Positions 57,788-64,000 of a DNA stretch of 64,000 nt are shown here, piece after piece. How positions within the stretch are numbered: position 1 is the first letter of the stretch; each line of letters begins with the position of its first letter. The stretch spans positions 3,224,001-3,288,000 of the forward strand of contig NZ_CP013692.1 of assembly GCF_001477625.1 (NCBI RefSeq). The letters run 5' to 3'. This DNA comes from Paucibacter sp. KCTC 42545 (lineage in GTDB: Bacteria > Pseudomonadota > Gammaproteobacteria > Burkholderiales > Burkholderiaceae_C). The notes beneath the pieces were generated by a model. It made no database searches, was not told the DNA's origin, and saw nothing but the letters and a program-made list of their open reading frames with translations. The position numbers were made by a program, and so were the translations under genes.

Positions 57788-59005
57788 TTAGGCTTGCCCG
57801 GCGCTGATGTCCCGTTTGATCACCTGCCAAGAACCCAAGCCGATGCACATCAAGCCCATCGAGGCCAGCGCCAGCGCCAGCGTGCTGTGCATCACCAAAG
57901 GCGCCACCACCCCGGCCACCACGCCATTGGCGGCGCTGCCGATGCAGGCCTGCAGACTGGAGGCCAGGCCGCGCCGCTCGGGCACCTCATCAAGCACCAG
58001 CAGCGTCACCACCGGCACCATCAAAGCCCAACCAAAGGCGAAGGCGGAAATCACCGGCAAGGCCCAGAACGGGCTGGGCGGCAGCAGCAGATTGAGCGTC
58101 ACGTTGATGATGGACATCACCCCCATGATGATGAAGCCATAGCGGATCTGCTGGCGCGGCCGCACCTTGCCGGCCAGGCGCCCGCTGAGCCAGGCGCCAC
58201 CCATGATGCCGCCGATGGAGAAGCAGAAGAACCAGAAGAACTGCGTGGGTGCCAGGCCCAGATGCTCGCCCACAAACACCGGCGCGGCCAGCACATAGAG
58301 GAACATGCCGTTGAATGGAATGCCGCTGGCCAGCGCCAGCAGCATGAAGCGCCGGCTGGTGAGCAAGCGCCCGTACTCACGCATCAGCGGCCCCACGTGG
58401 AAAGGCTGGCGCGCCTGGGCATGCAAGGTTTCAGGCAGCAAGCGCCAGTTGGCGACGAAGAGGCTCGCACCAATCAGCACCAGAAACCAAAAAATCATGT
58501 GCCAGTCAAAGTGCACAAACAAAAAGCCGCCAATCATGGGCGCGATGGCCGGCGCTACGCCGAAGAAGATGGTCACCTGCGACATCACCCGCTGCGCTTC
58601 CGAGGGCGCAAACATATCGCGAATGATGGCCCGCGACACCACGATGCCAGCGCCTGCCGACATGCCCTGCACCGTGCGCCAGAACACCAGCTGGCCGATG
58701 CTGGTGGACAGGGCACACCCCACCGAGGCCAGCGTGAACGCCGCCATGCCCCACAGCACCACGGGCCGGCGGCCGAAGCTGTCCGACAAGGCGCCGTGGA
58801 ACAGATTCATCAGGGCAAAGCCCAGCAAATAGCTCGACAGGGTCTGCTGCATCTGCACCGGCGTGGCACCCAGCGCACTGGCAATGCCGGAAAAAGCAGG
58901 CAGATAGGTATCGATCGAGAAGGGGCCGATCATGCCCAGGGCGGCCAACAAGACGGCCAAGGCCCAGCGCGGGGCGCGCCACAAACGACTGGCATCAGGA
59001 TTCAT
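57788..59005 (-). CDS. Bcr/CflA-family MFS multidrug exporter
   Basis: A 405-residue transporter of 12 helices. N-terminal features are IGPFSIDTYLPAFSGIA and QMQQTLSSYLLGFAL, and the MFS loop motif is LSDSFGRRPVVLWG; all are typical of Bcr/CflA (DHA1) drug-proton antiporters. RAIIRDMF in helix 4-5 is also a family mark. The ATG at 59005 gives the normal length. The frame stays open upstream to 59188 because it runs into the rnpB gene, and that part is not coding. Substrates are unknown (bicyclomycin and sulfonamides in E. coli Bcr). Confidence 0.92.
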   Translation of the reverse strand: MNPDASRLWRAPRWALAVLLAALGMIGPFSIDTYLPAFSGIASALGATPVQMQQTLSSYLLGFALMNLFHGALSDSFGRRPVVLWGMAAFTLASVGCALSTSIGQLVFWRTVQGMSAGAGIVVSRAIIRDMFAPSEAQRVMSQVTIFFGVAPAIAPMIGGFLFVHFDWHMIFWFLVLIGASLFVANWRLLPETLHAQARQPFHVGPLMREYGRLLTSRRFMLLALASGIPFNGMFLYVLAAPVFVGEHLGLAPTQFFWFFCFSIGGIMGGAWLSGRLAGKVRPRQQIRYGFIIMGVMSIINVTLNLLLPPSPFWALPVISAFAFGWALMVPVVTLLVLDEVPERRGLASSLQACIGSAANGVVAGVVAPLVMHSTLALALASMGLMCIGLGSWQVIKRDISAGQA

Positions 59006-59118
59006 AGCGGGGGCGGCAAGCCAGGCAGAAGTAAGGCAGCAGTGTAGCGATGCAGCCCCGAGGGCGCTGACATGCCAGTGACATGCCAAGCGCAGCAGGG
59101 CGAATCGGAAAATTAAGA

Positions 59119-59491
59119 GTGAAGCAAGTCGATAGGCCGGATTCTGTGCAGAACCGCGTTCTTGCGAACGCAATTCTGTGACCGCCATTCCTCTTGGCCG
59201 AGCATCACTGCCCGGCTCGGTGCCACCTACCCGCCAGCTCTGCGAGCCGCATCAATACTGGCCTACTTGGTGTTGCTGCGCGTAGAGATTGCCCGTTTCA
59301 CCCGACCCCGGAGGCTGCGCTTCCGGTCCCGCAGCGCTTGCGCCCTGCACGTTTGATCGACTCGTCTCTGTTGCTCTAATCCTCGGCTCACGCCGGACAG
59401 CCGTTAGCTGCTACGCTGCTCTTTGCAGTCCGGACCTTCCTCCAGTGCCATGTTTCCATGCTCGCACCAGCGGCGGTCTGACTTGCTTCAC
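59119..59491 (-). ncRNA. rnpB: RNase P RNA (class A)
   Basis: The catalytic RNA that matures tRNA 5' ends; about 373 nt on the minus strand. A 12-bp terminal helix P1 is formed by GTGAAGCAAGTC and GACTTGCTTCAC. Close to the 5' end is the conserved GAGGAAGGTCCGGACT core (CR-I). ACGGC and GTGAGCC lie in the middle, and the 3' part has AGTAGGCCAGTATTGATGCGG-like CR-V, then AGAATCCGGCCTATCGAC. A T-rich stretch (CTCTTAATTTTCC) past the 3' end may terminate it. Confidence 0.95.
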
Positions 59492-59497
59492 CACGCC

Positions 59498-59503
59498 ATT
59501 ATC
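59498..59503 (-). promoter_or_regulatory. -10 element for rnpB
   Basis: GATAAT on the minus strand ends six bases before the 5' end of the RNase P RNA, the normal -10 distance. No good -35 is seen at 16-18 bases. The box lies within the alkB leader. Confidence 0.5.
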
Positions 59504-59510
59504 CCTCACG

Positions 59511-60149
59511 ATGAACGCCAGCCTGTTTGACGAACCCGCCGTGCAAGCCATCGCACCCGGCGTGACGCTCGTGCGCGGCCTGGCTTTGCCAGTTGAAAAG
59601 CCCTTGCTCGACGCCATTGCCACGGTGCTCGACGCCGCGCCCTGGCGGCAAATGCAAACGCCGGGCGGGCAAAACATGGCCGTGTGGATGACGAATTGCG
59701 GGCCACTGGGTTGGGTATCGGATCGCGCCGGCTACCGCTATCAAGCCAGCGATCCGATCAGCGCCCTGCCCTGGCCGGCGCTGCCCGCCGCCTTCGCCGC
59801 ACTGGCACATGAGGCCGCCGAACAAGCCGGTTATGCGGATTTCACGCCCGACGCCTGCCTGGTCAACCGCTACCTGCCCGGCACGCGGCTGAGCTTGCAC
59901 CAAGACCGCGACGAGCAGGACTTCACGCAGCCCATCGTCTCGGTATCGCTGGGGCTGCCTGCCGTCTTTTTGTTGGGCGGCCTGAGCCGCAGCGACAAAA
60001 CGGCTCGCCTGCCACTCAGCCATGGCGACGTACTGGTGTGGGGCGGCCCGGCGCGACTGCGCTTTCACGGCGTGATGCCGGTGGCTGAAGGGCAGCACCC
60101 AGCGCTGGGCGCTATGCGCATCAATCTGACTTTTCGCAAGGCCGGCTAA
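59511..60149 (+). CDS. alkB: AlkB-type DNA/RNA oxidative demethylase
   Basis: A 2-oxoglutarate/Fe(II) dioxygenase that reverses 1-methyladenine and 3-methylcytosine damage; 212 residues. The iron ligands His130 and Asp132 (SLHQDRDE) and His186 (RFHGV) are present. So are the 2-oxoglutarate arginines Arg203 and Arg209 (RINLTFRKAG), one residue off E. coli numbering. The ATG at 59511 gives the family's N-terminus. The frame extends back into rnpB on the opposite strand, which is not coding. Spacing to rnpB is 19 bases, so their promoters overlap. Confidence 0.96.
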   Translation: MNASLFDEPAVQAIAPGVTLVRGLALPVEKPLLDAIATVLDAAPWRQMQTPGGQNMAVWMTNCGPLGWVSDRAGYRYQASDPISALPWPALPAAFAALAHEAAEQAGYADFTPDACLVNRYLPGTRLSLHQDRDEQDFTQPIVSVSLGLPAVFLLGGLSRSDKTARLPLSHGDVLVWGGPARLRFHGVMPVAEGQHPALGAMRINLTFRKAG

Positions 60150-60161
60150 AGCCGCGCCGTA

Positions 60162-61082
60162 CTAATTCAAAGCGATCACGCTGTCTTGCGGCTCGGCCAC
60201 GCAGCCTTCTGCAATCGGCGCCCAGCCGCGGCGGATCACCACCTGTGTCTCGGTGTGACACATCTCCACCCGCTGCGCCCCGGGTGCCTGGGCCTGAATC
60301 AGCGCCTCGAGTGAGGACGGCATGCTGACGCGAAAGCGCAGCTGGGCCAAGTCTTCCTCGGGGTGGTCATCGCTGTGCACCCAAGGGATGAAGGCACCCA
60401 ACCACATCATCGGGCGCCAGTTCACCGCCATCACGGTGGGCTGGTAGCCATTGCTTTTGAGCCAGTCCTGTGCCGCAGCACGGCTCTGCCCATCGGCGCC
60501 CTGGGCACCCTGGGCGCCCGCCCAGCTGGCCGCCAGCAGCTCCGCCACCCATTGATTGCAGTTTTGGTATTGCAGGCCAAAGGCGTAAGCGTTGGCGCTG
60601 TAGTTGGGGCTCAGCAGTTGCAGGCTGAGCGGCTTGTCAAGCGCAGCCCGCGCCACCTGCGCCGAGCGTTCCTCAGGCAAAAACACCAGGGACACATAGC
60701 CCAGCTTGGGGTCATTGGTGCCGAGCAAAAAGCCGGCCATGCCTTGGTCGTAAATGCGCGGCCGACCTTCATCGCAAGAGAAGTACAGCTGACGCACCGA
60801 CCAGGGCGCGTTTTCGCTGTCGCGCAGGCTCAGGCCCGCATGGGAATAGCGTTGACCAAAGCGCGTCAGGTCCAGGCCCGAGCGCGAAATCAGCGCCATG
60901 CCTTGGCCGGATTGGCTCAGCTCGATCTTCACGATTTCGGTGAAGCGCAAGAGCTTGTCTTGCGCAGCCGCATTCATGGGCGCCTGACGTCCGCAATAAC
61001 CCAGCAGATCGGCATGCGCGCTGGCTGAAACGGCCAGCGCCGCACACAGCAGCGCGGCCGCCCGCAGCCCCCGAATCCGCAT
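60162..61082 (-). CDS. DUF2145 secreted protein
   Basis: A protein of about 306 residues with a signal peptide (LRAAALLCAALAVSASAHA) and the DUF2145 domain. Features include YCGRQAPMNAAAQDKLLRF, RYSHAGLSLRD and YQNCNQWVAELLA. The conserved His and the Asn-Cys-Asn context suggest a papain/NlpC-like fold, but no activity is established. Its ATG at 61082 overlaps the stop of the upstream small secreted protein by one base (TGATG), so the two are translationally coupled. Two-gene units of this sort recur in Burkholderiales; their function is unknown. Confidence 0.82.
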   Translation of the reverse strand: MRIRGLRAAALLCAALAVSASAHADLLGYCGRQAPMNAAAQDKLLRFTEIVKIELSQSGQGMALISRSGLDLTRFGQRYSHAGLSLRDSENAPWSVRQLYFSCDEGRPRIYDQGMAGFLLGTNDPKLGYVSLVFLPEERSAQVARAALDKPLSLQLLSPNYSANAYAFGLQYQNCNQWVAELLAASWAGAQGAQGADGQSRAAAQDWLKSNGYQPTVMAVNWRPMMWLGAFIPWVHSDDHPEEDLAQLRFRVSMPSSLEALIQAQAPGAQRVEMCHTETQVVIRRGWAPIAEGCVAEPQDSVIALN

Positions 61083-61564
61083 CAAAGCGTGACGGGGTTG
61101 CTCTGCAGCTCTTTGAACCACTCGTCCCGCAGAACCAGGAAGAAGGCCTGCTGGGTGGTGGCCACGGCGAACTCCAGGCCATAGGCATGCTCACGCGCGC
61201 TCACGGTCTGGCCTTGCGCCAAGCGGCTTTTGTCCAGGGCTTGCTGGGGCAGCACCAGGGTGAACTCAGCGGCGGCCTGGCCATGCTGGGCCACAGCGGC
61301 CTGCAAGGTCATGCCCACCATGCCGGGCTGGCCGGGAATGGCCGCAACGTCGATGATTTTGTAATCACCTGCGGCCACCTTATTACCGCCGGTGGAGCTG
61401 TTGCTGGAGCCCTTGATGGAGTCAGACAAGCTGCCCACCGAGGTGCTGAGGCTGTCGGACACCGAGGACGTGGCCGAGCTGGCGGCCAGGCTGGAGAAGC
61501 TGGCGACACCCAGCGCCAATGCGGCGACGAGGCTGGCGGCGGTCTTGACGAATACTTGAGACAT
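61082..61564 (-). CDS. Small secreted protein coupled to the DUF2145 gene
   Basis: A 160-residue protein with a signal peptide (ASLVAALALGVASFSSLAAS), a Ser/Thr-rich stretch (residues ~28-60), and a beta-rich domain with YKIIDVAAIPG and FVVLRDEWF-like blocks (FFLVLRDEWFKELQSNPVTL at the end). The ATG at 61564 is chosen because it starts the signal peptide; the open frame reaches 61675. No family is recognised. Its one-base overlap with the DUF2145 gene points to a shared role outside the cytoplasm. Confidence 0.75.
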   Translation of the reverse strand: MSQVFVKTAASLVAALALGVASFSSLAASSATSSVSDSLSTSVGSLSDSIKGSSNSSTGGNKVAAGDYKIIDVAAIPGQPGMVGMTLQAAVAQHGQAAAEFTLVLPQQALDKSRLAQGQTVSAREHAYGLEFAVATTQQAFFLVLRDEWFKELQSNPVTL

Positions 61565-61700
61565 GCTGATTGCGTTTAGATGGTGATGGTGGGCCGAGGC
61601 CGAACGCCAGGCTGACGTTCGGCCACTGTTTGGCGCGCATATTAGCGCCCGGCCCTGGGGCCGGCGCGCAATCAAGCGTCAATCAACAGGCGATCAACCC

Positions 61701-63881
61701 TCAAGGCTTGGGCGCAAATGCCGCATCGCCGAACTGCCAGAGGAAGAAGCTCCACACATCGGCAGTCTCATCCAGGCGCTGCGAGACGCTGGAACCCATG
61801 CCGTGGCCGGCATCGAAGTCGATGCGCAGGAGGGTCGGCTTGCTCTTGTAGCTCTCCGGGTTGGCGGCCTGCAGGCGGGCGGCCAGCTTGGCCGGGATCC
61901 AGGCTTCCACGCGCGGATCATTGGCGCCTGTGGTGACCATCACCGCCGGATAGGCCTTGCCATCGACCACGCGGTGATAAGGGCTCAAGGCGTACATGCT
62001 CTTGAAGTGCACAGGGTTCGTCACCGTGCCGAACTCGGCCACATTGGGCGCGCCGTTCGGCGTGTTTTCCATGCGCAGCATGTCGGACAGGCCCACCGAG
62101 CTTTGCGCGGCGGCCAGCAGATCCGGCCGCTGGGTGATGGTGCCGCCAATCGTGATGCCGCCCGCGCTGCCGCCGGTGCCCGCCAGCTTGGACGTGCTGG
62201 TGTATTTGTTGGCGATCAACCATTCCGCGCACGCAATGAAGTCCGACACCGTGTTCTGCTTGGTGGCGATATAGCCACCCTGATGCCATTCTTCGCCCAG
62301 CTCACCGCCGCCCCGCACATGGCAGGTCGCCAGCACGCCGCCGCGCTCGATCCAGGCCAGACGGGTGGCGGCAAAACGCGGCTCCATGGTGATGCCGTAG
62401 GCACCGTAGCCGGTCAGCACCGTGGGGTGGGAGGCATCCAGCACCACATCCTTGGGCGCCACGATGGACAGCGGCACCATCACGCCGTCATGGCTCTTCA
62501 CCATCACGCGCTTGGCCTGCATGCCGCTCACGTCCAGCGTGATCGGCTTTTGCACGGTCACCGGCTGCGGCGCAGCGCCCGGCTCGCGTGGGTTCAGCAA
62601 CAGGCTTTGCGGCGCCTGGGTCCAGCCTTCCAGCAAGACCAGCAGCTTGCCGTCCTTCAGCGGGGCGATGCTGCGCAGCGTGCCCTCGAAAGGCAGGGCC
62701 ACGGCCGCCGTCTTGCCGCTCTTGCGATCCACCCGCCAGAGCTTGCTCACGCCTGCGTCCAAGGCCTTCACATAGACCGCGTCTTCCGCCACTTCCAGGC
62801 TTTGCAGCACGCTGTCGCCGGCCGGCATCACGGTCTTGAACTTGGCATGTGCTTTGGCCAAATCCAGGCTAAGCAGTTGGCGGCGGGAGGCGGTTTTTTG
62901 CGTCAGGGCGTAAAGCGTATCGCCGGCCAAGGCGGCGGCAATGACCCGGTCTTCCGGCCGAATCACGCGGCGCCAGGGCGTGGCCGCACCCTTGAGTTGC
63001 TTGACGGGCGCCACCCAAAAGGAATGATCCACCGCGTCGCCATGCAGTACCTCGGCCAGGGCGAAGCTGGAGTCTTTGCTCAGGCGGAGATAGGGCAGAT
63101 CAGGCAGCGCGAATTTCTGCTTGGGGCTAACTTGCCAGCCGATCAAGGCCTGATCCTTGGCATCGTTGTGGCCCAGCTTGTGCAAGAAGACGGCACTCTT
63201 GTTGTAGCGCTCGTCGGCGGGATGGCGGTTGTAGGCAAAGCCGGAGGAGTCCGGCAGCCAAGCCACGCCACCCTCGTTCAGGCCGGTGCGGTCAATCGCC
63301 TCGCTGAGGAATTTGCCGCTGGCCAGGTCCAGCACGCGCAGCACGCTGTTTTCCGAGCCGCCCTTGGACAAGCCCACCGCCAGCAATTTGCCGTTCGGCG
63401 CGGCGCTGTACCAATCGATGGCGTGATTGCCGGCTTCACCCGGCAGATTATTCGGGTCCAGCAGTTCGCGGTCGGCGCCGTTCAGGCCATCCCGCAGCCA
63501 CAGCCGGGCCTGATTCTGGCCCGGTGCACGCTTCAAATAGAACAGCTTGCCGGCCACGATGTCGTAGCCGGCGGTGGACTCACCCGCATCCGAGAGCTTG
63601 ACCAAGCGCTCACGCAAAGCCGCACGCCCCGGCAGCCGGGCCAGTTGTTCGGCCGCGTAAGCCGACTACGTCTTCATCCAAGCCTGGAATTCCGGCGCCT
63701 TCATATCCTCCATCCAGCGGTAGGAGTCGACCACTGCGGTGCCGTGATAGTTGTCGGTCACGGGCTTCTGCGGCGTGGCCGGATAGGGCTCAGCGGCTTG
63801 CGCCAGGGTCAGCAGGCTCAAGCTGGCAGCGGCCAGGATGCTCAGCTTGGAAACAGCTTTGAAGGTCGTCGAGGGTGTCAT
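61701..63881 (-). pseudogene. S9 prolyl oligopeptidase gene interrupted by an in-frame amber codon
   Basis: The frame is that of a secreted prolyl oligopeptidase: signal peptide (LSILAAASLSLLTLAQA), PVTDNYHGTAVVDSYRWMED, a seven-blade propeller, and an alpha/beta hydrolase domain. The triad is visible: Ser in GTGGSAGGITIGG, Asp in TGANDPRVEAW, His in FDAGHGMGSS. A single TAG at 63666-63668, at about codon 72 just after FQAWMKT, interrupts it. The frame then continues without shift (SAYAAEQLARLPGRAAL). The rest is intact over ~650 codons. Causes could be a recent nonsense mutation, readthrough or a sequencing error. Restart at a TTG (63617) would lose the signal peptide. ATG at 63881. Confidence 0.85.
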
Positions 63882-64000
63882 GAACAAACTTCCGTGGCGG
63901 CGCCGGGTCGGCGCGCAGTAGAGAGGTTAGAGGGCGGTGCCGTATCTTAAGCACAGGCTCGGGGCGGAGCCGCCCGCCAATCAGCGACAATGCCGCCCAT
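63882..64000. other. Upstream region of the prolyl oligopeptidase gene
   Basis: The last 119 bases hold the leader of the peptidase gene. An ATG on the minus strand at the very end (64000-63998) cannot be judged. No promoter element is clear. Confidence 0.3.

Noticed and set aside
59069..59090. Short tandem repeat TGACATGCCAG/TGACATGCCAA
   Set aside because: Only two 11-bp units in a spacer; likely chance or a trivial slippage product.
59006..59188. N-terminal extension of the MFS transporter frame
   Set aside because: It reads the 3' end of rnpB. The Bcr/CflA N-terminus starts at 59005.
59289..59510. Upstream extension of the alkB reading frame
   Set aside because: It runs through the rnpB gene on the other strand. 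The AlkB family N-terminus fits the ATG at 59511.
1..64000. CRISPR array, tRNA genes or a prophage
   Set aside because: No regular spaced repeats, no tRNA cloverleaf sequences and no phage genes were seen in reading the window.

Overview
The window is a GC-rich chromosome segment from a Gram-negative bacterium. The most likely placement is Betaproteobacteria, order Burkholderiales, near the Roseateles/Paucibacter/Rubrivivax lineages. This rests on the complete division and cell-wall (dcw) cluster, lpxC, dusB-fis-purH, a phasin, a PEP-CTERM protein, an ExeM-type nuclease and the general style of the proteins. The genus is inference. Genes are densely packed. I see no prophage, CRISPR array, tRNA or complete transposase.

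Layout. 1-5.6 kb: 3' part of the mutagenesis polymerase gene dnaE2, an unknown envelope protein, a GlxA-type AraC regulator and a divergent isochorismatase-like hydrolase. 5.6-12.6 kb: a lipid locus. It holds a FabR/DesT-type TetR repressor, a ferredoxin reductase and an acyl desaturase, then a DUF962 protein, a two-domain fatty acyl-CoA reductase of the fatty-alcohol type, and a PHA-granule phasin. A 200-bp tandem duplication lies at the 3' end of the repressor gene. 12.6-18.5 kb: an M32 carboxypeptidase, a YqaA-type membrane protein, dusB-fis-purH and a DUF1697 protein. 18.5-25 kb: selO, a Tat-signal small subunit with a GMC oxidoreductase, a MITE-like element, a PlsC/CdsA-like pair, a 45-bp repeat of the ruvC start, and ruvC without ruvAB. 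25-28.6 kb: a PEP-CTERM protein and an ExeM/NucH nuclease. 28.9-32.5 kb: the MdlAB-type ABC exporter.

32.5-53.8 kb (minus strand) is the dcw cluster in the order mraZ-rsmH-ftsL-ftsI-murE-murF-mraY-murD-ftsW-murG-murC-ddl-ftsQ-ftsA-ftsZ. A terminator and a 7TM sensor kinase follow, and only then lpxC. The genes overlap by 1-4 bases over much of the cluster. A promoter and a three-repeat MraZ box precede mraZ. MurD carries an unusual acidic insertion of about 120 residues. A hybrid sensor kinase is divergent from mraZ.

56.6-64 kb: an alpha-carbonic anhydrase, a Bcr/CflA MFS exporter, the RNase P RNA (rnpB), alkB, a DUF2145 protein with a small secreted partner, and a prolyl-oligopeptidase gene broken by one in-frame amber codon.

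The most unusual signals are two partial gene duplications whose coding differences are all synonymous (C-terminus of the TetR gene; N-terminus of ruvC), the MurD insertion, the sensor kinase between ftsZ and lpxC, the MITE-like element, and the amber-interrupted peptidase. No clearly new multi-gene system stands out. The best candidates are the duplication scars and the desaturase/acyl reductase/phasin locus.
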